Below, piece after piece: positions 47,159-56,307 of a stretch of 64,000 nucleotides of DNA. The stretch comes from Fischerella thermalis PCC 7521 (lineage in GTDB: Bacteria; Cyanobacteriota; Cyanobacteriia; Cyanobacteriales; Nostocaceae). The notes beneath the pieces were generated by a model. That model did no database searches. It was not told where the DNA came from and saw only the letters and a list, made by a program, of their open reading frames with translations. Location: NCBI RefSeq assembly GCF_000317225.1, contig NZ_AJLL01000068.1, positions 1-64,000 of the forward strand, given 5' to 3'. The position numbers and the translations under genes are program-made. Position 1 is the stretch's first letter; each line of letters opens with the position of its first letter.

Positions 47159-47953
47159 TTACCCACTCCGGGGTATACGCTCAATCTCCGCATATCCACT
47201 GAAAATTAATCGTTTTCCTTCGGTTTCTAAACGATTCAGCCGCATCTTGACTCCATCCAAGTCAAAGCGATCCAAATCAACCATGTTATCTAGAATTTCG
47301 ACTAAGGCCAAACTCAAGTTTTGGGAAAGTTCTCGTTGTGCTTCTGGTACTTGTTCAAGGTCAATTTCTGGATTGGTAAAAGAAATACGCCGTCGCCTTT
47401 CAATACCCACAGCTACAGTCATACTCATTGGCACGAGTTCACCGTTATTTAAATCTGCTTTTGCCAAAATTCGTAGGCGATTTTCCGGCAATAGTTCTAC
47501 TTGAACGTCATTGAAAGAGACTGGCTTACCACCAGAGAATACAGTCAAAGCAGGTAAGGATTGGTTCAACAATCGCTTGGTGACTAGCTCTGCTTTAAAT
47601 GCCTGGTTGATACCATCTTCTGTCAATACAACTTGAGCGATCGCTTGTGTCGGTTGTCTCAGACGCAGTTTGCCACTTAAAACAGAGCTAAAGTCAATGG
47701 CGACAGCATCGGTTTCTATAAAAATTTCTTCAGCAGCAAAATCTCTACGGATAACCAAGCCACGGCCTTTCATTGTGAAACTATCAATGCTGCCTTGCAA
47801 TAGCTTGCTGGAAGGGTGACAGCGGACAAAGACTTCTACTGACTCGCTTTTGGTGAACAGGTGGCGAATTGTTTGGGTAACAACAGTGTTGAGTATCTGT
47901 TCTCCCCAGTCTGTGCCTTTTGGATTTGTTAAACCAGTAAGTCCGCCGAACAT
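47159..47953 (-). CDS. DUF2993 family (LmeA-like) phospholipid-binding protein
   Basis: A 264-residue protein of the DUF2993 family, which is widespread in cyanobacteria and actinobacteria (LmeA in mycobacteria binds lipids). EIFIETDAVAIDFSSVLSGK near the middle and RLLNQSLPALTVFSGGKPVSFNDVQVELLPENRLRI are the recognisable parts. The frame extends 20 residues upstream to 48013, but the ATG at 47953 gives a better N-terminus (MFGGLTGLTNPKG). No signal peptide or membrane segment is seen. Convergent genes not involved: argG lies downstream on the same strand, 116 bases away. Confidence 0.85.
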   Translation of the reverse strand: MFGGLTGLTNPKGTDWGEQILNTVVTQTIRHLFTKSESVEVFVRCHPSSKLLQGSIDSFTMKGRGLVIRRDFAAEEIFIETDAVAIDFSSVLSGKLRLRQPTQAIAQVVLTEDGINQAFKAELVTKRLLNQSLPALTVFSGGKPVSFNDVQVELLPENRLRILAKADLNNGELVPMSMTVAVGIERRRRISFTNPEIDLEQVPEAQRELSQNLSLALVEILDNMVDLDRFDLDGVKMRLNRLETEGKRLIFSGYAEIERIPRSG

Positions 47954-48180
47954 TGGGTTGATGTCTCTAGAAGTTCTTTGTATTTTTGTAACAAATTGTG
48001 AAGAGAACAGCAACCATCTAGTGATTGGTTGTGCTGATGGTTATGTGTGACTGAAACAATCCTGGCAAATCACTAATGGCTTTTGCTACAAGTGCGATCG
48101 CTAAGCATAATTGGTGTAGGTGCGTGACGCTGTTGCTAACCACCTATCGAATCAAAAATACGGTAGAAAGAGTAAAATAA

Positions 48181-48999
48181 ATGGTACGACCGCGCAAAGT
48201 ATTTGCTCAGCATTGGCTCAAAAGTGAAAAGGCACTTGCAGAAATTATTCAAGCTGCAAAATTGGAACAGGGCGATCGTATCTTAGAAATAGGACCTGGC
48301 ACTGGCATTTTGACTCGCCGTATATTACCCTTAGTACAATCTTTAGTTGCAGTTGAAATTGACCGCGACTTGTGCGAGCATTTGGCTAAAGAATTGGGTA
48401 AGCGCGAAAATTTCTTACTTCTACAGGGAGATTTTTTAGAGTTGGATGTACCATCTTTGCTAGAAGGTTATCCAGCTTTCCAAAACCCCAATAAAGTTGT
48501 TGCTAATATTCCCTACAATATCACCGGGCCAATTATCGAAAAAATCCTGGGTACAATTGCTAACCCTAACCCAGAACTATATGATTTAATTGTGCTGTTG
48601 GTACAAAAAGAAGTAGCAGAAAGACTTGTAGCAAAACCAGGGTCAAAAGCATGTGGGGCATTGACAGTGCGGGTACAATATTTAGCCGAGTGTGAATTAA
48701 TCAGTATTGTGCCAGCAAAAGCATTTTACCCACCGCCTAAGGTAGACTCTGCGGTAGTGCGATTAATACCCCGAAAAATCGAACCCGCAGCCCAAGATCC
48801 TCGGAAACTAGAGACTCTGGTAAAATTGGGTTTTGCAGCAAAGCGTAAAATGTTACGAAATAATTTGCAATCGGTAGTAAAACGCGATCGCTTGACCCAA
48901 TTACTGGAACAATTAGAAGTAAATCCTCAGGCTCGTGCTGAAGAACTTAGCATCGGGCAATGGGTTGCCTTAAGTAATCAATTAGAGGTTAATAGTTAG
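48181..48999 (+). CDS. rsmA: 16S rRNA dimethyladenosine transferase RsmA (KsgA)
   Basis: A 272-residue methyltransferase that dimethylates two adjacent adenosines in the 3' hairpin of 16S rRNA. KVFAQHWLKSEKALAEIIQ at the start, ILEIGPGTGILTRRIL (SAM motif I, residues 36-51), ANIPYNITGPIIEKIL (the NIPY catalytic motif near residue 108), and FYPPPKVDSAVVRLIPR near residue 181 are diagnostic. ispE follows 93 bases later on the same strand with heptamer repeats between; the rsmA-ispE order is common in bacteria. Confidence 0.97.
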   Translation: MVRPRKVFAQHWLKSEKALAEIIQAAKLEQGDRILEIGPGTGILTRRILPLVQSLVAVEIDRDLCEHLAKELGKRENFLLLQGDFLELDVPSLLEGYPAFQNPNKVVANIPYNITGPIIEKILGTIANPNPELYDLIVLLVQKEVAERLVAKPGSKACGALTVRVQYLAECELISIVPAKAFYPPPKVDSAVVRLIPRKIEPAAQDPRKLETLVKLGFAAKRKMLRNNLQSVVKRDRLTQLLEQLEVNPQARAEELSIGQWVALSNQLEVNS

Positions 49000-49092
49000 T
49001 GGTTAGTAGTTGGTTGTTGATGGTTAGTAGTTAGTAGTTATGATTCTATTTATCACACTCGCCATACTCTTTCCATCTCCCCATATCCAAAA

Positions 49093-50040
49093 ATGCGTTC
49101 TTACACCCTGATTGCTCCTGCAAAAATCAACTTATATTTGGAAATCATAGGCGATCGCCCTGACGGTTACCACGAGTTAGCAATGATACTGCAAAGTATT
49201 AGCCTTGCTGATCAAATTGAGATCCATGCAGGTAGCACTGACAACCTTCGCGTTCGCTGCAATCATCCGCAAGTACCGACAGATAAAAGTAATTTAGCAT
49301 ACCGTGCTGCTGAACTCATGGCAGCAGAATTTCCCGATGCTTATGCTAAGTATGGTGGTATAGATATTACCATTACCAAACGTATTCCTGTTGCTGCTGG
49401 GTTGGCTGGAGGTTCAACAAATGCAGCAGCGGTTTTGGTAGGTATAGACTTGTTGTGGAACTTAGGACTCACTCAATCGGAATTAGAAGAACTGGGAGCG
49501 ATTTTAGGTTCCGATGTACCGTTTTGTGTAGCTGGTGGTACTGCGATCGCTACAGGTAGAGGTGAGCAACTTTCTACTCTAGCTGGTTTAAACAATATAT
49601 ATATAGTATTGGCAAAGTACCGTAGTTTAGAAGTATCGACTGCTTGGGCTTATAAAGCCTACCGCGCCTCATTTGGTAGTTCGTATATCAAGGATAAAGA
49701 AAGTTTGGCTGCGCGTGCTGATGCTGTACATTCTGGGGGAATGGTGAAAGCGATTTTGCATCAAGATGTCAAAGAAATCGCCGAGAGATTGCACAATGAT
49801 TTAGAAAAGGTAGTACTACCAGCTTATCCGCAAGTTATGCAACTACGTGAGATATTTGCTAGTCAGGAGAATGTTTTAGGTACAATGATGTCTGGTTCTG
49901 GACCGAGTGTGTTTGCACTGTGCGAGTCAAAGCAGCAAGCAGAACAAGTTAAGCAGCGTGTCAGGGAAGCAATACCTGATGAAGATTTAGAATTGTTTGT
50001 GACTGAGTTTGTCACACACGGCATTAAGATAGCATCTTAA
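49093..50040 (+). CDS. ispE: 4-diphosphocytidyl-2-C-methyl-D-erythritol kinase IspE
   Basis: Fourth step of the MEP isoprenoid pathway, supplying carotenoid and chlorophyll side-chain precursors. The 315-residue GHMP kinase has APAKINLYLEIIGDRPDGYHEL (residues 8-29), the GHMP motif PVAAGLAGGSTNAAAVL (about 97-113), GSDVPFCVAGGTAIATGRG near 145 and TMMSGSGPSVFAL near 271. Slightly longer than E. coli IspE (283). Starts at the ATG at 49093; a small DUF3082 gene follows 24 bases later. Confidence 0.95.
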   Translation: MRSYTLIAPAKINLYLEIIGDRPDGYHELAMILQSISLADQIEIHAGSTDNLRVRCNHPQVPTDKSNLAYRAAELMAAEFPDAYAKYGGIDITITKRIPVAAGLAGGSTNAAAVLVGIDLLWNLGLTQSELEELGAILGSDVPFCVAGGTAIATGRGEQLSTLAGLNNIYIVLAKYRSLEVSTAWAYKAYRASFGSSYIKDKESLAARADAVHSGGMVKAILHQDVKEIAERLHNDLEKVVLPAYPQVMQLREIFASQENVLGTMMSGSGPSVFALCESKQQAEQVKQRVREAIPDEDLELFVTEFVTHGIKIAS

Positions 50041-50063
50041 CAGTTATCAGTCGGGTAATTTTT

Positions 50064-50369
50064 ATGAGTGAACCAGAAGAGACTCAAACGCAAGCTAAAG
50101 CCACCCCCTTACGTAGTTTAATCGGCGCTGTGATTTCCGGAAGTTTAGCATTTGCTGCTTATTTTCTGATGAGTGCGATCGCTACTAGTTTTGCTGCCAA
50201 GCCGCTTCATTCTGATAATGTAATTGTGCTGAGAATTTCCTCTGCTGTGCGTACTTTAGTTTTGGGTATAGCTGCTTTGGGTTCTGGAGTATTTGCCATT
50301 GTTGCTATTGGTTTAGTAGCTTTGGCTATTCAGCTATTTTTCCAGCAACTAGTAAAGCGTGAGTCTTAA
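50064..50369 (+). CDS. DUF3082 small membrane protein
   Basis: A 101-residue protein with two membrane helices (SLIGAVISGSLAFAAYFLMSAIATSFAA near residues 17-45 and RTLVLGIAALGSGVFAIVAIGLVALAIQLFFQQL near residues 62-95) and a short, acidic N-terminus. The pattern matches the cyanobacterial DUF3082 family, which often follows ispE. It begins 24 bases after ispE with no strong ribosome binding site, so it is probably co-transcribed. Function unknown. Confidence 0.8.
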   Translation: MSEPEETQTQAKATPLRSLIGAVISGSLAFAAYFLMSAIATSFAAKPLHSDNVIVLRISSAVRTLVLGIAALGSGVFAIVAIGLVALAIQLFFQQLVKRES

Positions 50370-50479
50370 GTCCTAAAAATCGACCAGCGTGCAAGGCGGT
50401 AAATACTTTACAATTCTCTTTAGCAAACACTCTGTGTTCCTGGTGCGTTTAAAAATACTAATACTGCTTGTTGTTTAGT

Positions 50480-52567
50480 TCAGGGTGATGCTAAATTGTT
50501 ACGGTTCACCTCAATCACTTCTGTATACTCAAATTCATTGGGGCTTTGTTTAACAAGAGGATATTTTTCTCCTCCTAACTCTATATAATCTTGTTCACAA
50601 TCAGGTTTAGAAGAATAGTAAACTAAGATATATTCTCTACCAATTCTCTCGGCTATTTCTGCTTCTACTTCACCTCGCCATTGGGTTTTAGTTACTAACA
50701 CAACTAATTGATTTGCTAATTTAGGAATTATCTTCGCAATCTGACGGCGATTAATTACATCCAAACTACCAAAAGGTGAATCCATGACTATCGGTAAGGT
50801 GCTAGTATCTGGAACCATTAACATTTTTCTTTGACTCCACTCCCTTACCCTATCGATAATTCCGCCAATAAAAGATAAACTGAGAATTTGATTTTCGCCA
50901 GTGGAAGCAGCGACTGGTGCTTCTGTACCCGCTGTCTTTTCTACTAGCATCAGCTCGTATTTGTCGCTGATTTTAGGAATGTAAGGCGTAAATGAGATTT
51001 CGCTAAATATTTCTTGGACTCGCTTTTCTAGTTGCAAGCGAAATTGTTGTTCTTGGCGTGCTTTGACTAAATTTAATCTATCAATTGCATCTTGGGTAGC
51101 AACAATTCGGCGCTGTGCTAGTGCTTGGCGTTCTTCATTAAATTTTTGTCTAGTAATTTGTTTATTTAAGCTTTCAATTTCGGTTTTGTAGTTGGCTATT
51201 TGCTGTTGATTTGCACCTTGTTCTAAGGTTAAATCAGTAATTTTTTCTTCTATCTCATCCAAGCGTTTTTGTAAGTTGCGAATTTCTTCACTAGGGTCTT
51301 TTCGTAACCTTTCTTGGATGTTATCTAAATCTGCTTCAATTTGAGATATGCTTTGTCGTAACTGATTAATTCCTGCTTGTTCTCGATCAACTTCTTCCCA
51401 AAATCCTGTTGCTTGTTTATCAATTTCATCAACTTGAGCATTCATCCGAATAGCAGTTTCTTCTACTATTGATGAGCCTGCTTTTTCTAACAAGCTTTTA
51501 ATATTTGTGTGTGCATGGGTTCCTTCATGTAAGGGAGTACCACAAATGCAACGTTGAGAATCAAGTAAATTATGTATAAATTCCCGCGAGATTCCAGAGG
51601 TTAATTCACCTCGTTGCTTGAAATCTGCAATGATGTCTCGAAATTGAACTGTAGTTTCTGAAAGAAAGACTGTATAACCACGTGTGGAAATCGTTTTTTT
51701 CAGCGCATTCCACTTTTTTTTTAGTTCTTCTTGATTTAAAGATTTTTGTGATTCTAAATCCTGTCGTCTTTCTTGTAATTCTTTGGCAGCACTGAGTTCT
51801 CGCAAACGATTATTAGTTTCTTTTTTAATAGTTTGTTGATATTCTAATTCTTGCTTAATCTCCGTTTGCCGTTTGTTAATTCGCTCAATTTCTTGCTCAA
51901 TTTTGGCTTGTTGTTTGAGAAGCTGTTTAGTTTCGGAATCACCAATAATTTTTAACTCATTTTCTAGCGTTTTTTTAGCTTCGCTCAAATGTCTAATAGA
52001 GCGATTAATTACTTCAACTCCCAACAAAATTTTTGTAGCTTCAGCAATTTCAGCTTTTTTATCAGAACGGACAATATGTTCTATACGCTCTCCATCAAAG
52101 AAGAAATACTGGTGTAAGCTGCTAGGCAATATTTGATTAATAATATCTTCTAAGTTTTGATTGGGTGGGACAAAATACCAAGAACCATCATCTCTACCTA
52201 CCCACATACTCAATTCTGTTTTTCCGGGTTCAAAGTAACTTTCATTTTTATAAACCCGACAAGCACGTTTAATGCGGTAGCATTTATTATCATGCTCCCA
52301 GATAATTTCTACCCAACATTCTATAGGTTGCCCAATTTTTGCTTCAGCGATCGCCCGCTTATTTACTAACTGTTCTGCTGAGGCAAAAGCAGCACTAAAT
52401 TTCTCGTACAATACCCAAGTAAATGCGTTCAAAAAATTAGTTTTACCTGCGCCGTTATTACCATGAATTACTGTCGTGTTGCGAATATCTCCATGAGCAA
52501 ATATAATTTCTGGGGTTTTTCCATAGAAGGAGCGAAAGTTACACAGCTTAATGGAAATGAGCTTCAT
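50480..52567 (-). CDS. SMC/Rad50/DndD-like ATPase
   Basis: A 695-residue AAA ATPase of the SMC-Rad50 type. The N-terminal lobe has MKLISIKLCNFRSFYGKTPE, Walker A HGNNGAGKTNFLNAFTW (residues 36-52) and QYFFFDGERIEHIV near residue 150, a motif strong in DndD-like proteins. Residues 200-590 form two coiled-coil arms interrupted near residue 340 by a hook region CICGTPL (CxC in place of the CxxC of Rad50). The C-terminal lobe has the ABC signature ASTGENQILSLSFIGG (near 569) and Walker B LPIVMDSPFGSLD. It overlaps a 57-residue gene by four bases and lies in a lexA-helicase run. It resembles DndD but no other dnd gene is present, so I call it by architecture. It may take part in DNA repair or defence. 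Confidence 0.85.
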   Translation of the reverse strand: MKLISIKLCNFRSFYGKTPEIIFAHGDIRNTTVIHGNNGAGKTNFLNAFTWVLYEKFSAAFASAEQLVNKRAIAEAKIGQPIECWVEIIWEHDNKCYRIKRACRVYKNESYFEPGKTELSMWVGRDDGSWYFVPPNQNLEDIINQILPSSLHQYFFFDGERIEHIVRSDKKAEIAEATKILLGVEVINRSIRHLSEAKKTLENELKIIGDSETKQLLKQQAKIEQEIERINKRQTEIKQELEYQQTIKKETNNRLRELSAAKELQERRQDLESQKSLNQEELKKKWNALKKTISTRGYTVFLSETTVQFRDIIADFKQRGELTSGISREFIHNLLDSQRCICGTPLHEGTHAHTNIKSLLEKAGSSIVEETAIRMNAQVDEIDKQATGFWEEVDREQAGINQLRQSISQIEADLDNIQERLRKDPSEEIRNLQKRLDEIEEKITDLTLEQGANQQQIANYKTEIESLNKQITRQKFNEERQALAQRRIVATQDAIDRLNLVKARQEQQFRLQLEKRVQEIFSEISFTPYIPKISDKYELMLVEKTAGTEAPVAASTGENQILSLSFIGGIIDRVREWSQRKMLMVPDTSTLPIVMDSPFGSLDVINRRQIAKIIPKLANQLVVLVTKTQWRGEVEAEIAERIGREYILVYYSSKPDCEQDYIELGGEKYPLVKQSPNEFEYTEVIEVNRNNLASP

Positions 52568-52737
52568 CGCACAGCATCCTTCACAATCCTTAAAATATCA
52601 TCATTGATATGGCTGTTACTTTTTTTATCTAACCTGCTTTTTTCTAATTGCCATACTTGTTCGATGATTTGCCGTACTTCTGGAGGAGCAGTTACTATTG
52701 GTTCTTGAACATCATCTATGTTGGGCTGATGATTCAT
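52564..52737 (-). CDS. 57-residue protein overlapping the SMC-like ATPase gene
   Basis: Translation from ATG 52737 gives a 57-residue protein: MNHQPNIDDVQEPIVTAPPE, then VRQIIEQVWQLEKSRL and HINDDILRIVKDAV, stop TGA. The TGA and the ATG of the downstream ATPase share four bases (ATGA, 52564-52567), a mark of translational coupling, so the frame is very likely real. It is hydrophilic and helical with no motif I recognise. Its position and size suggest a partner or regulator of the ATPase. A weak ribosome binding site precedes it; the frame is open for a few codons further upstream without another start. Confidence 0.7.
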   Translation of the reverse strand: MNHQPNIDDVQEPIVTAPPEVRQIIEQVWQLEKSRLDKKSNSHINDDILRIVKDAVR

Positions 52738-52860
52738 TACTTGCTTATTTAGATAAGAATGTGATTTTTTATATTTTAATCACGGATAAGATTGCGATCG
52801 CATCCGTAGAGGTACTGTCTCTTTTACATCATTGTTAGTGGTTGTTGATTGTTAGTAGTT

Positions 52861-52980
52861 GTAGAGACGTACCATGGCACGTCTGTAAAGTGGTGAGTAG
52901 TTGGTTCTAGGTAAGAGGGAACTCTTAACAGGAAATAGGTAATTTCTTCCTTGTCCCCCTTGTCTCCCCATCTCTTCCTT
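52861..52980. repeat. Composite dispersed repeat, left copy
   Basis: A GTAGAGACG palindrome (52861-52888) followed by GGTAAGAGGGAACTCTTAAC (about 52910-52929), GGAAATAGGTAATT and CTTCCTTGTC. The reverse complement of the same arrangement is at 60850-60948. It lies between the helicase and the 57-residue gene. Confidence 0.75.
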
Positions 52981-54494
52981 CAAACATCCAATAACCCATA
53001 TCGCTTTTGCAAATCAAGCAACTTAATTCTTGCTTCACCAGCATTGTCTGCTAAATCAGCAAATTCTACAAAGCGCCGTAATTCTTTTCTTAATAAATTG
53101 CGTTCTACTTCTAAAGTTTTTCTGTCTAAATCTGGTGGTAAAACAATCATGTCAAAAATTGTTGCCCTTTCTTTGCCTGGATGAGGACGCAAAACTCGTC
53201 CACGTCTCTGGATAAATTGCCGAGGATTACCAGAACTTGCCAAAATTACAGCTGTTTGAATTGCAGGGATATCTACACCTTCGTCTAAACAGCGAATTGC
53301 TACTAAACCTTGTAATTCACCACTTTCAAATTGGCGCCGTAAAATCTCTCTTTCTTCTAAAGAAGTCTGGGCAGTGTAGGTATTAATTCTGTAACCTAAT
53401 TCTACTCCTAATATTTTGGCAACTTCTTTAAGTTGATGTAAATTATAACCCCGTCCTACTTCTTGAGAACCATCACCACAATAAAAAAGCGTGTGACTTG
53501 TTTCACGACGAGTTGCCATTAATTCACGCAACGCTTTTAGTTTATTTGCTGCTGCACCAATTAATCTGGCTCTTTGCATTAATAATGGTTTTAAATCTTC
53601 AATATCTTCAAAATAATTTGATTCTCCAATTTCTTTTTCCTTGTATAGTAAAGCCTTACCAATTTTTTGGGTAATTTTTGCATAGGCACGGCTTTCTGCT
53701 TCAGTTAATTCGACTAAAATTGGATAATAAAGATAATGTACTAAAGCACCTTGATGAATAGCATCTTTTAAAGTAAATTCTGGTTGGAGAACCGAACCAA
53801 AATAATTAAAAATAGATTGAGTCCCAGTTTCGTCAAAATATCTTTCTGGTGTTGCAGATAAAGCTAAGCGCAAACCTACACGACGTGGCAAACTTTCTTC
53901 CAATTTAGGCGCGCCTAAATTATGGGCTTCATCACCAATAATTAAAGTTTTCTCAGGAAAATATTTCAGTTGAGATTGGAAACCATCACCAATTAAGGTG
54001 GAATTGGTGGTGATTACTGTGATGAATGGTTGTGATCCAGAATGTACGTTGTAGAGTTGACTAGACAGTTGACTCTGCCAACTGCGTAAATTCTCAAAAG
54101 CCAAAATGGGTTGCAAATTAAATTTTTCACATTCTCTTGCCCATTGAGCGACAAGATGACGGTAAGGACACACTACCAATAATGCTTGTAAGTGAATTTG
54201 TTTATATAACTCGCAAGCAACAGCAAGTGCAGTAATTGTTTTACCACTACCCGTTGCCATTTTTAGTGTACCTCTGCCGTTGTTGGCAAACCAGTTATTG
54301 ATGGCTTGACGCTGATATTGCCGCAATTGCAAAGATGCTGGCATTTGCGGACATCCTGGTAATGATGGCTGAGTTTGATAATTACCCTTACTTTCACCTG
54401 CAAATGGTAATTTCAGGCGATAGTTTCCCGAAGGTTTACTAACTGTGGTTGAAAAACTGGGTATTGGGCGGACTTTTTGCTGTGTCAGATACAT
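52980..54494 (-). CDS. DEAD/DEAH-family superfamily II DNA helicase
   Basis: A 504-residue helicase. Q-rich N-terminal RQYQRQAINNWFANNGRGTLKMATGSGKTITALAVA carries Walker A (ATGSGKT near residue 79), then the DEAH box IIGDEAHNLGAP (about 189), motif III LALSATPERY, and in the second RecA lobe IRCLDEGVDIPAIQTAVIL, then FIQRRGRVLRPHPGKE (motif VI). Helicases of this build accompany DNA phosphorothioation systems (the family labelled restriction enzyme of the Dnd system) and also occur alone. The N-terminal 50 residues are low complexity (SKPSGNYRLKLPFAGESKGNY). It begins 126 bases after the lexA stop on the same strand, with G-rich repeats between and no visible ribosome binding site. Confidence 0.88.
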   Translation of the reverse strand: MYLTQQKVRPIPSFSTTVSKPSGNYRLKLPFAGESKGNYQTQPSLPGCPQMPASLQLRQYQRQAINNWFANNGRGTLKMATGSGKTITALAVACELYKQIHLQALLVVCPYRHLVAQWARECEKFNLQPILAFENLRSWQSQLSSQLYNVHSGSQPFITVITTNSTLIGDGFQSQLKYFPEKTLIIGDEAHNLGAPKLEESLPRRVGLRLALSATPERYFDETGTQSIFNYFGSVLQPEFTLKDAIHQGALVHYLYYPILVELTEAESRAYAKITQKIGKALLYKEKEIGESNYFEDIEDLKPLLMQRARLIGAAANKLKALRELMATRRETSHTLFYCGDGSQEVGRGYNLHQLKEVAKILGVELGYRINTYTAQTSLEEREILRRQFESGELQGLVAIRCLDEGVDIPAIQTAVILASSGNPRQFIQRRGRVLRPHPGKERATIFDMIVLPPDLDRKTLEVERNLLRKELRRFVEFADLADNAGEARIKLLDLQKRYGLLDV

Positions 54495-54499
54495 TGATG

Positions 54500-54590
54500 G
54501 GGGATTGGGGATTGGGGATTAGGAGGTGGTGGGGTGGGGCGATGGGGTGGTGGGGTGGTGGGGTGATGGGGTGAAATCTTTCTCCCAATC
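54500..54590 (+). repeat. G-rich tract GGGGTGGTGGGG and GAAATCTTTCTCC
   Basis: Tandem GGGGTGGT/GGGGTGAT units then GTGAAATCTTTCTCCCAATCTCC. Almost the same block occurs at 57565-57618 inside the coding region of another gene. Confidence 0.7.
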
Positions 54591-54619
54591 TCCCCACCAT
54601 CAAGTTTTCCCTTTTCCCT

Positions 54620-55225
54620 CTAACTATAAATACGCCAGATACCAACAAGGGAACCTTGTACTTGTACCTGCATGGCTGGTACTTCGATGGGGTTGTATTT
54701 AGGATTGGCAGGTTTGAGAATAATGCGATCGCCGTTTCTGTAAAATCGTTTTAATGTCGTACCGTATCCGTCTACTCTAGCAGCGATAATTGTGCCATTT
54801 TTAAGTTGGTCTGGTTCTGGTACGGGACGCAAAAAAACCAAATCTCCATCAACAATTGAATCTTCGATCATGCTGTCGCCTGCTACCCGCAAAGCATAGG
54901 TTTGGGGTGGTAAAGGCATATTTGAAAAGTCGAAATGTTCGACAGCATCGGTGAAGGGTTCTATTAAACCGCCAGCAGCAATTGTGCCTAAAATCGGTAT
55001 ACCTTGCTTTAATGGATGTAAAATTCTAATTGTTCTTGCCTTACCCTCACTCCATTCAATGTATCCTTTGGCGCGCAGATGTTCTAAACGACTTTGAATT
55101 GGTGCTGGCGATTTTAAATTCATCGCTTCCATCATCTGTCGAATCGAAGGAGAATGCTGATGTTCTCGGATAAATTCTGCTAACCAATCGTAAAGTTCTT
55201 GTTGCGCTTCCGTTAGTCTTTCCAT
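54620..55225 (-). CDS. lexA: LexA repressor
   Basis: A 201-residue SOS repressor. Winged helix at residues 1-70 (SIRQMMEAMNLKSPAPIQSRLEHLRAKGYIEW), the autocleavage bond Ala-Gly in TIAAGGLIEPF near residue 84, the catalytic Ser in AGDSMIEDSIVDGDLVFLR (near 117) and the catalytic Lys in TTLKRFYR (near 157). All needed residues are present, unlike some cyanobacterial LexA proteins that lost them. A box that matches the Anabaena LexA site, AGTACTAATGTTCT on the minus strand (55259-55272), lies 34 bases upstream of the start and points to autoregulation. It is followed on the same strand by the helicase and SMC-like genes. Confidence 0.95.
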   Translation of the reverse strand: MERLTEAQQELYDWLAEFIREHQHSPSIRQMMEAMNLKSPAPIQSRLEHLRAKGYIEWSEGKARTIRILHPLKQGIPILGTIAAGGLIEPFTDAVEHFDFSNMPLPPQTYALRVAGDSMIEDSIVDGDLVFLRPVPEPDQLKNGTIIAARVDGYGTTLKRFYRNGDRIILKPANPKYNPIEVPAMQVQVQGSLVGIWRIYS

Positions 55226-55258
55226 AAATTTGTAGGGAGGTAAAAATAAATGTTCCTT

Positions 55259-55272
55259 AGAACATTAGTACT
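55259..55272 (-). promoter_or_regulatory. LexA (SOS) operator
   Basis: Minus strand AGTACTAATGTTCT, identical to the Anabaena-type consensus RGTACNNNDGTWCB as I recall it. It sits between argF and lexA, 34 bases from the lexA start codon, in the position expected to overlap the promoter. Confidence 0.85.
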
Positions 55273-55380
55273 ACAAAAAACCCCCCTATGTCACAGTTAT
55301 GAATTATTAATTATAAATTATGAAATTAGGAGACAGTATTTTTACTTAAACTTTATCATTTCCTATTCACAATTCATCAT

Positions 55381-56307
55381 TTATTCTGACTCTGCTCCTA
55401 AAATACTAGCAAGCAAAGCTTTTTGTACGTGCATACGATTTTCCGCTTGATCCCAAACTCTTGATTGTGAACCTTCAATCACTGCATTAGTAATTTCTTC
55501 GCCACGATGGGCTGGTAAACAGTGTAAAACGATCGCTTGTGGATCGGCAAGGCTCAATAGCTGCTCGTTGATTTGGTAGGGTTGAAAAATGGGCAGACGG
55601 TCATTTGCTTCTGATTCTTGACCCATGCTTGCCCATACATCAGTGTAAAGTATATGAGCTCCTTTGGTTGCTGTTTCAGGATCGTTGGTGATAATTACTT
55701 GAGTTTTATTATTAGCGATCGCTCGTGCTTTTTCAATAATTGTTGCATTTGGTTCAAATCCATTTGGTGTGGCAACTTTTACATTCATCCCTACCAAAGC
55801 ACAACCTAGCATTAAAGAATTGGCGACATTATTACCGTCACCGACATAAGTCAAGGTTAGCCCAGATAAACTGCCAAAACACTCTTGAATTGTTAATAAA
55901 TCTGCTAAAACCTGACATGGATGTTCCAAGTCAGTCAAAGCATTAATAACAGGAATTTTGGCATAATGGGCAAAAATATCTAATTCCTGCTGTGCAAAAG
56001 TGCGAATTGCTAAAATATCCAAATATCTATCCAAAACCCTAGCAGTATCTTGCACAGGTTCGCCGCGACTCACTTGCGTCACATTTGGATTTAAATCTAT
56101 TACCTGTCCACCCAGTTGATACATCGCCACGGAAAAACTCACCCGTGTGCGAGTGGAAGCTTTGGAAAATAACAGCCCCAAAACTTTATTACATCGTAAA
56201 TTTAACTGTTGAGATTTCAAATGGATTGCCATTTGCAGGAGTTCTTGAACTTCCTGGGAACTGAGGTCTGCCAGACTTAATAAATCTCGTCCGCTCAACA
56301 ATGCCAT
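55381..56307 (-). CDS. argF: Ornithine carbamoyltransferase ArgF
   Basis: A 308-residue enzyme that makes citrulline from ornithine and carbamoyl phosphate. The carbamoyl-phosphate motif FSKASTRTRVSFSVAM (residues 48-63), the ornithine/CP loop HPCQVLADLLTI (near 128), and the C-terminal HCLPAHRGEEITN near residue 259 are clear. Length normal. A few bases separate it from the LexA box region, so argF may share the terminator or promoter area with lexA but it is not an SOS gene by family. argG is present elsewhere in the window. Confidence 0.96.
   Translation of the reverse strand: MALLSGRDLLSLADLSSQEVQELLQMAIHLKSQQLNLRCNKVLGLLFSKASTRTRVSFSVAMYQLGGQVIDLNPNVTQVSRGEPVQDTARVLDRYLDILAIRTFAQQELDIFAHYAKIPVINALTDLEHPCQVLADLLTIQECFGSLSGLTLTYVGDGNNVANSLMLGCALVGMNVKVATPNGFEPNATIIEKARAIANNKTQVIITNDPETATKGAHILYTDVWASMGQESEANDRLPIFQPYQINEQLLSLADPQAIVLHCLPAHRGEEITNAVIEGSQSRVWDQAENRMHVQKALLASILGAESE

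Noticed and set aside
50480-52737. Lamassu defence system
   Set aside because: An SMC-like ATPase with a small companion fits loosely, but no Lamassu effector (LmuA) gene is beside it and the small protein shows no LmuC mark.
50480-54494. Complete Dnd phosphorothioation system
   Set aside because: The ATPase resembles DndD and the helicase a Dnd-linked restriction type, but dndB, dndC, dndE and the cysteine desulfurase are not in the window.
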